Shown one piece after another: positions 9,117-18,054 of a stretch of DNA of 64,000 bases. The DNA comes from Pseudomonas sp. Irchel 3E20 (GTDB taxonomy: Bacteria > Pseudomonadota > Gammaproteobacteria > Pseudomonadales > Pseudomonadaceae), in assembly GCF_900187645.1 (NCBI RefSeq), contig NZ_FYEE01000010.1:124001-188000 (forward strand). Direction: 5' to 3'. The stretch's first letter is position 1. Each line of letters begins with the position of its first letter. Both the position numbers and the translations under genes were made by a program. The notes under the pieces were generated by a model that saw nothing but the letters and a program-made list of their open reading frames with translations, was not told the origin of the DNA and ran no database searches.

Positions 9117-9191
9117 GGGTTTGCCCCGGGAGGGCCATCACAGCCAACACACGGGCACGCCCACCCCTATAGAACTGCAGCCAGCCTGCCG

Positions 9192-12100
9192 TCAGAAGTC
9201 GCGTTTGTAGAAGATATCCAGGGAGCTGGCGACGCCGCTGGCTACTTCCACATAGACCTTTTTGCTCAACAGGTAACGCAAGGCAATGGTGTTGGCCGGC
9301 TCGAACACGCCCACGCCGTAGCGCAGGCTGAGTTTCTCGGAGATCTTGCCACTGGCCACCACCGCCGTGTCGTTACCGCTGCCCTGGGTGTCCAGCTCGA
9401 AGTCCTGGATGCCCAGGCTCTTGGCAATATCCGAGGTCACCCCGGCGCTGCCCATCAAGCCCAGGCCCAGGGCCGCTTGGGCGAGCATGTTGTTGTCTTC
9501 GCCGGTGGTACTCAGGGGCCGCCCGAGCACTAGGTAGGACAGCGCCTGCTCCTGGCTCATGGCCGGTTCCGAGAAGATCTGCGTGTTCGGTTGCTCGGCG
9601 CTGCCACTGAGGCGGATGCCGGCGACCACGTCATCGGTCCGGCGGATCGCTTCAATGTCCAGGTACGGCTGGTCCAGCGGCCCGGCAAATAGCAACCGCG
9701 CACGGCGCACCGTCAGGCGCTGGCCGTAGGCGCGGTAGCGGCCGTCGTTGAGCCACAGTTCGCCACGGGTGTCCAGGTTGTCGCCGATATGCACCTGGCC
9801 TTGTAGGTTGGCGGTCAGGCCGAACCCGGCGAAGCTGAGTTTCTCCTTGCCCACTTCCACGTCGATGTCCATCGCCATGGCCAACGGTGCCTTACCCTCC
9901 TCGGTCTGGTGGCCGACGATCACGGTGTCCTCGGAGACCTTGACGGTGGACGGCGGCAGCTCGCGCACGGTGATCTCGCCCTTGGGGATCTGCACCTTGC
10001 CGACAATGGCCAGTTTGTCGTTGACCAGGGTGATCTTCAGGTCCGGCGCCACTTCCAGGGCCGCGTAGGGCTCCACGGTGACCGGCAGTTGGCTGCCTTG
10101 CAGGTTGATGTCCACCGCCAGGGCCTGGCCCCAGTCAACCTGGCCACGCACGGTGCCCTGCCCGGCCTTGCCACTGCGCCAGGCACCGTTGAGGCGCACG
10201 CTTTCCCCGGCGATCAGCGCCTGGATGTTCAGGCCCTCGAAACTGGCCGGCAGTTGCGGGCCGGAAATTTCCCCGCCGATCAGGTTGACGCTGCCATTGA
10301 CCTGCGGCGCCAGCAGGCTGCCGCTGACCCGGCCGTTGCCGTTGAGCTTGCCGCTGAGTTTTTCCACCATCGGCACGAAGGGGCGTGCTACCGCCAGGTC
10401 CAGGCCAGTGAGGGTGAAGCTGCCGGTCAGCGGTTTGCTTTTGGGCAACGGGTTGATCTGCGCCTGCACCTGCAACTGGCCGAGCTGGCCACCGCGAAAG
10501 TCCAACTGGGTGTCGATCCGCTTGGGGTTGAGGGTGGTTTGCAGCTTGAGCGTGTCGTAGGGGAAGTCCAGCCACTGGTCGTGGTCCTTGACGCGCAACG
10601 TGCCGCCGCTGGCATCGAGCAGGATCTGGCCCTTGGGCCCGCTAGCCGGCAGGTCCAGTTGCACATCGGCGTTGAGCGTGCCCTGCCAGGCGAAATCCTG
10701 GGGCAGCCATTGGGCCAGGCTGTCGATGGGGAACTGCTTGAGGTGATAGCGCAACTTGGGCTCGGGCATCAGCCGCTGGTCTTCGCCACACAGGCTCGCC
10801 GCCCCGGAAGTCCAGCAATGGGCGGCGAAGGTCAGCTTGCCGTCGGCCAGGCGTTGGATCTTCGCCGGGGCTTGCAGTGTCCAGTCCTGGCCGCCGACCT
10901 GGATATCGCCCGTGGCCAGGCGCCCGCGCCAGTTGCCCTGGTCCAGGTTGCCGTCCAGGCCCAGGGCCAGCTTGAGCTGGGGCCCGGATAGGTCGAGCGC
11001 CAGTTGCTGCTGCTTGAGGGTGCCCTGGCCGCTGACGGTCAGCGTGCCCAGCGCGGTGTCGCCGGCCTGGATGCCGCTGCCCTTGAGGTCGATCACCGCC
11101 CGTTGCGCGCCGTCCAGGCGCGCGTCGAGGTTGAGGCGTTGCAGGCGATTGTCGGCCAGCCCCAGTTGGCTGCCTTGCAGGTTCAACTGGCCCTGGGGGG
11201 CCTTGAGGCTGCCGGCCAGGTCGACGCGGCCGCTGAGTTGGCCGCGCAGCTGCGGCCAGAGTTGGGCCAGGCGCGGGGCCTTGATGTCCAGTTGCCCGGC
11301 GAGTTTTTCCCGCAGGCTGGCGTTGCCGCTGATGCGGTTGTCTCCCAGGCGAATCTCCAGGGCCGCGAGGCTCCATTGCTCGCCGGCACCCTGGGCCTTG
11401 GCCTGGAACAGCGCAGGCTGGCCGCGCAGTTTGCCCTTGAGGTCCAACTCGGCGTTGAGTTGTAGCTGCTGGTTTTTTATCTGGCCTTGGCTGCGCAATG
11501 GCCCAGCGAGGGTGCCGGGCAGTTCCGCAAGCCAGTACGCCGGGTTGAGGGCCGCCAGTTCCAGGGCGGTGTCCCAGGCGATGCCGTCGGCGAATTTCAG
11601 GTTCAGGTGGCCCTGGGCCTTGCCCTGGCCGGCGAGCAATTTCAGTTCGGGCAGCGCCACCTGACCGAGGTCGCCGGTAAAAGGGCTGGCCAGGTTGAAT
11701 GCACCGGCCGGGCCATCGAGGGCAGCGTCGAACTGGCCCTGGTACTTACCGTCGCGGTAAGTGGCGTTGGCCTTGAAGGTGCGCAGGGCCACAGCGGGCT
11801 CGTCGATCACCGGGTAGAGGCGATGCCAGGGGAAATTCAGCCAATCGAGGGTGCTGTCGGCGCTAAAGCCCTCGCGCCAATCCAGGTTGGCGCGCAGGTT
11901 CAGGCGTTGCTCGGGGCCGGCGTCCAAGTTGAGGGCGGCGATTTGCGCGCCGTCGGCGTCCACCTTGCCATTGAGCGCCAGCGCCACCGGGCCTTGCTCG
12001 GCAGGCAGCGTGGCCTTGCCTTGCAGTTGATAGCCGTTTTTCAGGTCACCGTTGGCGGTGAGGTCCAGTTGATTGAGTTGCAAGGTGTCCGGCAGCTCGG

Positions 12101-12866
12101 CGGCAGGCTTGAAGCCATCGGCGGTGAGGCGCAAACGCGCCGGCAGGTTGTCTGCCAAGGGCTGCAACTCGCCGCTTAAGTGGCCCGGCAGGTAGCCACT
12201 ACTGGTGGCGTCGAGGTTGAGGGTCTTGAGCAAGTCGCCGTCGATCTTCAGCGCCACCGCCCAAGGTGCGCCGCCGGGGGCATACGGCAGGTCGAGATTG
12301 CCTTGGGCTGTCAGCGGCCACTGGCCCTTGGGTTGCAATTGGCCGGACAGGCTCAGTTGCAAACCGTCGCGTTGCAGTTGCAAGGCGTCGATCTGCAAGC
12401 CTTCGCCTCGCCAGTGCGCGGCCAGTTGCAGGCCCTTGAGCTGTTCGCTGCCATCGAGCAGCAAACTGCCGAGGCGCACATCGCCCAGTTCGATGGCCAG
12501 GGGCAGGTCCAGGTCTGGCAGGCTGAGGGGGCCAGCGCTGCTCTCGGTGCTGGGTGCCAGTTGCAGGCTGATCTGTTCGGCGAGCAATTGTTCGATGCAC
12601 AAGGTACGGCGCGCCAGGCATGACGGCGCCCAGGCGAACAGCACCTGGCGCAGCTCCACCCGAGTATCGCCCTGCTGCCACACCACAGAGTCGGCGCGCC
12701 ATTGGCCGCCCAGGCGCCCTTGGAAATTCTCCAGGGTCAACCCAGGAACGCGGTTCAACGCCCAACGGCTGCCCGTGGAGGTGCCCAGCACCAATGACAG
12801 GGCCAGCACGACGGCCATCAGCAGGGCCAGGGTCGTCAGCCCGGCTACTTTCACACCACGTTTCAC
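9192..12866 (-). CDS. tamB: Translocation and assembly module inner-membrane component TamB
   Basis: A 1224-residue protein with one N-terminal membrane anchor (LALLMAVVLALSLVLG) followed by a very long series of beta-strand repeats rich in L-x-L and Gly/Gln and the C-terminal TamB/DUF490 domain, ending in a terminal Phe (YKRDF). Length and layout match TamB (about 1200-1260). TamB spans the periplasm and works with TamA in outer-membrane protein insertion and phospholipid transport between membranes. Its start overlaps the tamA stop by four bases (ATGA), so the two are translationally coupled. Confidence 0.93.
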   Translation of the reverse strand: MKRGVKVAGLTTLALLMAVVLALSLVLGTSTGSRWALNRVPGLTLENFQGRLGGQWRADSVVWQQGDTRVELRQVLFAWAPSCLARRTLCIEQLLAEQISLQLAPSTESSAGPLSLPDLDLPLAIELGDVRLGSLLLDGSEQLKGLQLAAHWRGEGLQIDALQLQRDGLQLSLSGQLQPKGQWPLTAQGNLDLPYAPGGAPWAVALKIDGDLLKTLNLDATSSGYLPGHLSGELQPLADNLPARLRLTADGFKPAAELPDTLQLNQLDLTANGDLKNGYQLQGKATLPAEQGPVALALNGKVDADGAQIAALNLDAGPEQRLNLRANLDWREGFSADSTLDWLNFPWHRLYPVIDEPAVALRTFKANATYRDGKYQGQFDAALDGPAGAFNLASPFTGDLGQVALPELKLLAGQGKAQGHLNLKFADGIAWDTALELAALNPAYWLAELPGTLAGPLRSQGQIKNQQLQLNAELDLKGKLRGQPALFQAKAQGAGEQWSLAALEIRLGDNRISGNASLREKLAGQLDIKAPRLAQLWPQLRGQLSGRVDLAGSLKAPQGQLNLQGSQLGLADNRLQRLNLDARLDGAQRAVIDLKGSGIQAGDTALGTLTVSGQGTLKQQQLALDLSGPQLKLALGLDGNLDQGNWRGRLATGDIQVGGQDWTLQAPAKIQRLADGKLTFAAHCWTSGAASLCGEDQRLMPEPKLRYHLKQFPIDSLAQWLPQDFAWQGTLNADVQLDLPASGPKGQILLDASGGTLRVKDHDQWLDFPYDTLKLQTTLNPKRIDTQLDFRGGQLGQLQVQAQINPLPKSKPLTGSFTLTGLDLAVARPFVPMVEKLSGKLNGNGRVSGSLLAPQVNGSVNLIGGEISGPQLPASFEGLNIQALIAGESVRLNGAWRSGKAGQGTVRGQVDWGQALAVDINLQGSQLPVTVEPYAALEVAPDLKITLVNDKLAIVGKVQIPKGEITVRELPPSTVKVSEDTVIVGHQTEEGKAPLAMAMDIDVEVGKEKLSFAGFGLTANLQGQVHIGDNLDTRGELWLNDGRYRAYGQRLTVRRARLLFAGPLDQPYLDIEAIRRTDDVVAGIRLSGSAEQPNTQIFSEPAMSQEQALSYLVLGRPLSTTGEDNNMLAQAALGLGLMGSAGVTSDIAKSLGIQDFELDTQGSGNDTAVVASGKISEKLSLRYGVGVFEPANTIALRYLLSKKVYVEVASGVASSLDIFYKRDF

Positions 12867-14590
12867 AGCTCAGGCCCCATGGAAAAGTGCAAGCGAATGC
12901 CGCCGTCGTCGTCCATCGCGTGGGCGAGGTCGAGGCGGATCGGCCCCACCGGCGACACCCAACGCACGCCGACGCCGACGCCAGTCTTGAGGTTGGGCAA
13001 TTCGAGCTTATTGAAGGAGTTGCCTTGGTCGATAAAGGTCGCTACCCGCCACTTGTCGGCCACGGCGTATTGGTATTCGGCACTCGCCGCCACCATGTAG
13101 CGCCCGCCGATGCGGTCGCCGTCGGAGTTTTTCGGCGACAGGCTCTGGTAGTCGTAGCCGCGCACGCTCTGGTCGCCACCGGCAAAAAAGCGCAGCGACG
13201 GCGGGATCGACTTATAGCCATTGGTGGCGCTGCCGCCGAACTGCACGCGGCCCAGGAAGCGGTGGTTGTCCCACACCGTGGTCAGGCCTTTGAGCAACGC
13301 CGTGCCATAGAGCAAGTTGTTGTCCGAGCCCAGCCCTTCCTTGGCCACTTTGGTATCGAACTGCAGCCGGTAGCCGTTGTGCGGGTCGATGCGGTTATCG
13401 CTGCGCAGGTAGGCATAGCTCAGGCCCGGCATCAGTAGGTTGCTCAGCCCGGAGTCATCGCCCAAACGGTATTCCTCGCGCTGCCATTTGAGTGACACCA
13501 CCCGCTGCCAACCGCTGGGCAGCTTGCTGTGCCATTCCGGGCCCAAGGTCAACAGTTTGCTCAGGCTATCGGTGCCGGCCATTTCTTCATATTGATAGCC
13601 ACCGGCAAAACGCAGCTTGTCGGTCAGCGGCGGGTCCAACGGCACGTCGTACCACAGGCCGACGTTCTGCCGCGGCTGGGAGACCTCCGCCTCCCAGCCA
13701 TAGCTGTGGCCCTGGGGGTTGACCCAGTGACGCGTCCAGTTGGCCTTGGCCCGCGGCCCGACGTCTGTCGAAAAACCCAGGCCCAGGCCCATGGTGCGCG
13801 GCTTGCGGGTCTGCAGCTTGACGGCCACCGGGATCACCTTGGCGGTGGCGGCCGCGGGCGCGGCGTCTACCCGCACGCCTTCAAAATAGCCACTGGCTTG
13901 CAGCGCCTGGTTGAGTTCGGCGATCAGTTCCGAGTCGTAGGGCGTGCCGGCCTTGAATGGCACCATGCGGTGCAGCAGTTCTTCATCGAACGGCGTGTCA
14001 CCGGCAAAACTGACAGCCCCCAAGGCATAGCGTGGGCCGCTGTCGTAGACCAGTTCGATATCCGCCACCCCGGCCTGGGGATCCACGGACAACACCTGGC
14101 GGGTGAAGCGGCCACTGAAAAAACCGTAGCGCGAGGCCTGGTTCTGGATCAGGCGCTTGGCGTCTTCGTAATGGCCGTGGTTGAGCACCGCGCCGGGCTT
14201 GAGCTGGTCGCTCCTGGGTACGCGAAAGGCCTTGAGGGCAGCCGCCGGGCCGTCGATGCGCACGGTGACGTTGCGCAGGTGCACCGGCTCACCGGGGTCG
14301 ATGCGCAGCACCAGCCGTGGAGACTTGCCGGGCTTGACCTCGCTTTCGATCTGCGGCTGGTAGAAACCCAGGGCCTGGGCGGCTTTGCGCGCCTGTTCCT
14401 CGGCACCGCGGCTAAAGCGCAGCAACGCCTCTTCGTCACGCTCGCCAAGGCCGCCGATATAGCCTTCAACGTTGGCCTTGAGTTCGTCGTTGGACGGCTT
14501 GATACGCACGTCCAGTTCGCTTTGGGCCAGCACCGATGCACTGGCGATCAGCAGGAGCAAACCGCTGGTGATTCGTTGGGAAAACTTCAT
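12863..14590 (-). CDS. tamA: Autotransporter assembly outer-membrane protein TamA (Omp85 family)
   Basis: About 575 residues: signal peptide from the ATG at 14590 (MKFSQRITSGLLLLIASASV, cleaved after LAQ), periplasmic POTRA domains (about 25-265), then an Omp85 16-strand barrel with the conserved GGDQSVRGYDYQSL segment near residue 470 and VRWVSPVGPIRLDLA near the end. A longer frame starting at 14644 lacks a signal-like start, so 14590 is chosen. TamA is the outer-membrane partner of TamB, encoded directly downstream with a four-base overlap. Confidence 0.93.
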   Translation of the reverse strand: MKFSQRITSGLLLLIASASVLAQSELDVRIKPSNDELKANVEGYIGGLGERDEEALLRFSRGAEEQARKAAQALGFYQPQIESEVKPGKSPRLVLRIDPGEPVHLRNVTVRIDGPAAALKAFRVPRSDQLKPGAVLNHGHYEDAKRLIQNQASRYGFFSGRFTRQVLSVDPQAGVADIELVYDSGPRYALGAVSFAGDTPFDEELLHRMVPFKAGTPYDSELIAELNQALQASGYFEGVRVDAAPAAATAKVIPVAVKLQTRKPRTMGLGLGFSTDVGPRAKANWTRHWVNPQGHSYGWEAEVSQPRQNVGLWYDVPLDPPLTDKLRFAGGYQYEEMAGTDSLSKLLTLGPEWHSKLPSGWQRVVSLKWQREEYRLGDDSGLSNLLMPGLSYAYLRSDNRIDPHNGYRLQFDTKVAKEGLGSDNNLLYGTALLKGLTTVWDNHRFLGRVQFGGSATNGYKSIPPSLRFFAGGDQSVRGYDYQSLSPKNSDGDRIGGRYMVAASAEYQYAVADKWRVATFIDQGNSFNKLELPNLKTGVGVGVRWVSPVGPIRLDLAHAMDDDGGIRLHFSMGPEL

Positions 14591-14656
14591 AGGCGCGGAT
14601 GCTATCACGTGCTCGGGAGCGTGATAGAGCCTGGGTTGGCGCAAAAAGTTCGGCCC

Positions 14657-15307
14657 TCAAGCCGTTGCTGTTTGTAACGCCTGGGGGTTGGCATGGAAAA
14701 ACACATGCTCGCGCACCGGCCCCACCGCCACTTCGCCGATCTCCTCGTAACCCTGGCGCTGATAAAACGCCAGGTAGCGCGGGTTGCCGGTATCGAGCAC
14801 CACGCCTTGGGAGTTGGGGTCCACCGCGCACCAGTTGTGCACCGCTTCAAGCAGTTGTTCGCCAAAGTGATTGCCCTGGAACTGCGGGTGGATGCCCAGC
14901 AGCGGCAGCATGTGCACCGCATCGGTGGGCACACAGGCCAAGACCGCCGCGTGGTAATCCAGGTAACGCCGGGTGCAGCGAAAACCGGTGCTGAGCACCA
15001 TGCGCAGGCGCCACGCCCAGCTCTCGGTGATCCCCAGGCGCCGTTGCGGCGGCGCGATCAGGGCGATGCCCACCAGACGATCATTGACCAGCAGGCCAAT
15101 GGCCGGCAGGTCCTGGAGAAAATGCTGTTTGACCAACTCGCGCACCGTGGCCCGCACCCGTTGTTCATAGCCAGGGCGCTCAGCCTCGAACAGAAAGGCG
15201 AAGGTCGGTTCGTGACGGTAGGCGTGGTACAGCAGCGAGCGGGCTTCGCGCGAATAGCCGCTGTCGAGCATGTGGATCTGGGCGATGGCGGTTGAAGTGT
15301 CTGGCAT
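14657..15307 (-). CDS. GNAT-family N-acetyltransferase
   Basis: A 216-residue protein with GNAT motif A: beta strand HMLPLLGIHPQFQGNHFG, where QFQGNHFG stands for the acetyl-CoA pyrophosphate loop, then motif B VVLDTGNPRYLAFYQRQGYEE. The N-terminal half (YSREARSLLYHAYRHEP) resembles small GNATs of unknown substrate. It is upstream of tamA on the same strand, 66 bp away, and might share its transcript. No substrate can be assigned. Confidence 0.82.
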   Translation of the reverse strand: MPDTSTAIAQIHMLDSGYSREARSLLYHAYRHEPTFAFLFEAERPGYEQRVRATVRELVKQHFLQDLPAIGLLVNDRLVGIALIAPPQRRLGITESWAWRLRMVLSTGFRCTRRYLDYHAAVLACVPTDAVHMLPLLGIHPQFQGNHFGEQLLEAVHNWCAVDPNSQGVVLDTGNPRYLAFYQRQGYEEIGEVAVGPVREHVFFHANPQALQTATA

Positions 15308-15396
15308 GACGGTGGAACTCCCCTGGGCCGGCTCGAAGGGGCCGGCTTCTTATTGGTACGAACCTGCGCGCGGGTCACTCGTTCCCTTGCTTGTGT

Positions 15397-15425
15397 GTAG
15401 AAAGCGGGCTTGCCCGCGCTCGGCT
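15397..15425. repeat. Solitary REP palindrome (family B)
   Basis: The segment GTAGAAAGCGGGCTTGCCCG followed by CGCT closely matches the left half of the REPIN at 41091-41199, but no intact inverted partner follows. It lies in the gap between the acetyltransferase and xthA, which are transcribed divergently. Confidence 0.6.
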
Positions 15426-15568
15426 GCGTGGCGGTCGTAATGACGGTGTTAGGCGCACCACCGTTGCAGCGGCACAGAGGAACCCTAGCAGCCGTTCCCT
15501 GATGGCGCCACGCTGGCCCCTATGGCGCTTGTCGGCTAGCATCGCTGTTTTTTCCAGGACTGCCGCCC

Positions 15569-16381
15569 ATGAAGATTGTCTCGTTCAACATCAACGGCCT
15601 GCGCGCCCGGCCCCATCAGTTGGCGGCGCTGATCGAGAAACACCAACCGGACGTCATCGGCCTGCAGGAAACCAAAGTCCACGACGACCAGTTCCCCCTG
15701 GCCGAGGTGCAGGCCCTGGGTTACCACGTCTACTACCACGGGCAAAAAGGCCATTACGGCGTCGCCCTGCTCTCGCGCCAAGAACCCCTGGCGCTGCACA
15801 AGGGCTTCGACACGGATGACGAAGACGCCCAGCGCCGCTTCATTTGGGGCACCTTCGCCGACGAACACGGCCAACCGGTAACCATCATGAACGGCTATTT
15901 CCCCCAGGGCGAAAGCCGCGACCACCCCACCAAATTCCCCGCCAAGCAGCGTTTCTACAGTGATTTGCAGCACCTGCTGGAAAGCCGCTTCAGCAACGAC
16001 CAGGCCTTGGTGGTGATGGGCGACGTGAACATCTCGCCCCAGGACTGCGACATCGGCATCGGCCCGGACAACATGAAGCGCTGGCTGAAAACCGGCAAAT
16101 GCAGCTTCCTGCCCGAAGAACGCGAGTGGATGGAACGCCTCAAGAACTGGGGCTTGGTGGACAGCTTCCGCCACCTCAACCCCGACGTAGCCGACCGCTT
16201 CAGTTGGTTCGACTACCGCAGCCGCGGCTTTGAGGATGAACCCAAGCGCGGCCTGCGCATCGACCTGATCCTTACCTCCCAGGCCCTGCTGCCGCGGATC
16301 AAGGACGCCGGTGTGGACTACGACCTGCGGGCCATGGAGAAACCTTCCGACCACGCGCCGATCTGGCTGGAACTGAGCTGA
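15569..16381 (+). CDS. xthA: Exodeoxyribonuclease III
   Basis: A 270-residue EEP-superfamily nuclease of exactly the ExoIII size. Catalytic landmarks are all present: N7 in SFNINGLRAR, E34 in LQETK, the GDVNIS loop (Asp/Asn near 151-153), WMERLKNWGLVDSFR, RIDLIL with the Asp near 229, and the terminal SDHAPI with the catalytic His. It acts on double-stranded DNA as a 3'-5' exonuclease and AP endonuclease in base-excision repair. It stands alone, divergent from the acetyltransferase, with a weak AGGA before the ATG. Confidence 0.95.
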   Translation: MKIVSFNINGLRARPHQLAALIEKHQPDVIGLQETKVHDDQFPLAEVQALGYHVYYHGQKGHYGVALLSRQEPLALHKGFDTDDEDAQRRFIWGTFADEHGQPVTIMNGYFPQGESRDHPTKFPAKQRFYSDLQHLLESRFSNDQALVVMGDVNISPQDCDIGIGPDNMKRWLKTGKCSFLPEEREWMERLKNWGLVDSFRHLNPDVADRFSWFDYRSRGFEDEPKRGLRIDLILTSQALLPRIKDAGVDYDLRAMEKPSDHAPIWLELS

Positions 16382-16460
16382 GGCCCGCACGCCGTCATAT
16401 TTATGCAACCTGGCTGACTTAATCTCCCGGCACTTCCTTTGGTCTTAGAAGGTGCCGGCC

Positions 16461-17798
16461 ATGCTGCGCGCTCTGTTCCCGCTATGGTTGTGCGCGCTGT
16501 TGGCCGCACCGGCCAGTGCCACCCCGCTACCCCTCCCCGCCCACGGCCCGGCTTTGCGCATCCAGGGCTCCAACACCATCGGCGCCACGCTCGGCCCGGC
16601 GCTGGTGCAGGGGCTGCTGCAAGAGCAGGGTGTGCTCAATATCCGCCGCGAAGTCACCGGCATCAGCAACGAACAACGCCTGGTCGGGCAGACCGCCCAG
16701 GGCCAACAGGTGATCGTGGACGTCGCCGCCCACGGTTCGAGCACTGGGTTCACCGCCCTGAAGAACGCCAGCGCCGACCTGGCCGCCGCATCGCGCCCGA
16801 TCAAGGACAGCGAACGCCAGGCGCTGCAACCTCTGGGCGACCTGAAGAGCCCGGGCGCCGAGCAGGTGATCGCCATCGATGGCCTGGCGATCATCCTGCA
16901 CCCGCAAAACCCGGTCAGCCAATTAACCACCGAGCAACTGGCCCAGGTGTTCAACGGCGAAATCACCTCCTGGGAAGCCCTGGGTGGCGTCGGCGGGCCC
17001 ATCACCCTGTACGCCCGGGATGACCAGTCCGGCACCTACGACACCTTTAAAGAGCTGGTGCTGAGCCGCCGCGCCAAGCCCTTGCTGGCCTCGGCCAAGC
17101 GCTTTGAATCCAGTGAACAATTGTCCGACGCGGTCAGCCTCGACCCTCGGGCCATTGGCTTTATCGGCCTGCCCTACATCCGCCAGGCCAAGCCCCTGGC
17201 GATTGCCGACGGCGCCTCGCAGCCCATGCTGCCCGGCAACAGCCTGATCGCCACCGAAGACTATCCGCTGTCGCGGCGGCTGTTTTTTTACCTGCCGCCG
17301 AACGCTCCATCGCCCTGGGCCCGGGCCCTGGTGAAGTTTGCGCAAAGTGCCAAGGGCCAGGCCATCGTCGCCGCCAACGGCTTTATCGCGCAGACCGTGC
17401 AAGCCATCCGCGTTGCCCCGAGTGCGCAAATGCCCGCGGACTATCAACGCCTGAGCCGCCAGGGCAAACGCCTGACGGTGAATTTTCGCTTCGAAGAAGG
17501 CAGCGCCAGCCTGGACAACAAGGCGCGCCAAGACCTGGGCCGGGTGCTCGACTACCTCAAGGCCCACGACCTGCTGGACCGGCGCGTGACATTGGTGGGG
17601 TTTGGCGACGCCAAGGACGACCCCCAGCGAGCCGCCCTGTTGTCGAAACTGCGGGCCATGGCGGTGCGCCGGGAGCTGGTGAAAAACGCCGTGGTACTGC
17701 GCGACGTGCGCGGCATGGGCGCACAAATGCCGGTGGCGGCCAATGACGTGGATGAGGGGCGGATCAAGAATCGGCGAGTGGAGGTGTGGGTTGACTGA
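16461..17798 (+). CDS. PstS-like phosphate-type binding domain fused to an OmpA domain
   Basis: About 445 residues: signal peptide (LRALFPLWLCALLAAPASA), a PstS-like periplasmic binding domain (about 30-300; IQGSNTIGATLGPALVQGLL, YARDDQSGTYDTFKELVL) and a C-terminal OmpA-like peptidoglycan-binding domain (about 325-445; VNFRFEEGSASLDNKARQDL, ending GRIKNRRVEVWV). The ATG at 16461 is chosen over the GTG at 16452 because AGAAGG ends eight bases before the ATG and overlaps the GTG. Binding-protein folds are usually free or lipidated; an OmpA tail would hold this one to the cell wall. There is no pst transporter beside it, so a sensing, scavenging or cell-surface role is possible; function unknown. 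Confidence 0.85.
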   Translation: MLRALFPLWLCALLAAPASATPLPLPAHGPALRIQGSNTIGATLGPALVQGLLQEQGVLNIRREVTGISNEQRLVGQTAQGQQVIVDVAAHGSSTGFTALKNASADLAAASRPIKDSERQALQPLGDLKSPGAEQVIAIDGLAIILHPQNPVSQLTTEQLAQVFNGEITSWEALGGVGGPITLYARDDQSGTYDTFKELVLSRRAKPLLASAKRFESSEQLSDAVSLDPRAIGFIGLPYIRQAKPLAIADGASQPMLPGNSLIATEDYPLSRRLFFYLPPNAPSPWARALVKFAQSAKGQAIVAANGFIAQTVQAIRVAPSAQMPADYQRLSRQGKRLTVNFRFEEGSASLDNKARQDLGRVLDYLKAHDLLDRRVTLVGFGDAKDDPQRAALLSKLRAMAVRRELVKNAVVLRDVRGMGAQMPVAANDVDEGRIKNRRVEVWVD

Positions 17799-17830
17799 AG
17801 GGCTGATTGTGTAGTGCCTGGGTGGGCGCT

Positions 17831-18040
17831 ATCGCGAGCAGGCTCGCTCCCACAAGGGTTCAACCCCTGTGAAACAGGCCCTGCCCGCGATGAGGCCAAT
17901 ACAGCCGGCACATTTGCCAGCAGTCATGCCGCCATCGCAGGCGAGCGGAGCACCGCCCGGCCCGCTCCCACAGTTAAACGGTGGCGTGGAGGGGATTTTC
18001 ATTTTTCCCCTGTGGGAGCGAGCCTGCTCGCGATGGCGGC
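17831..18040. repeat. REP/REPIN cluster
   Basis: Three or more REP cores: an inverted one at 17831-17854, a degraded one around 17930-17972, and a direct one at 18012-18040 (GTGGGAGCGAGCCTGCTCGC then GATGG). The spacer with GATTTTCATTTTTCCCC before the last core recurs almost unchanged in the 58.4-58.7 kb cluster. It lies between convergent genes. Confidence 0.85.
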
Positions 18041-18054
18041 GGGCCTGCCCAGGT

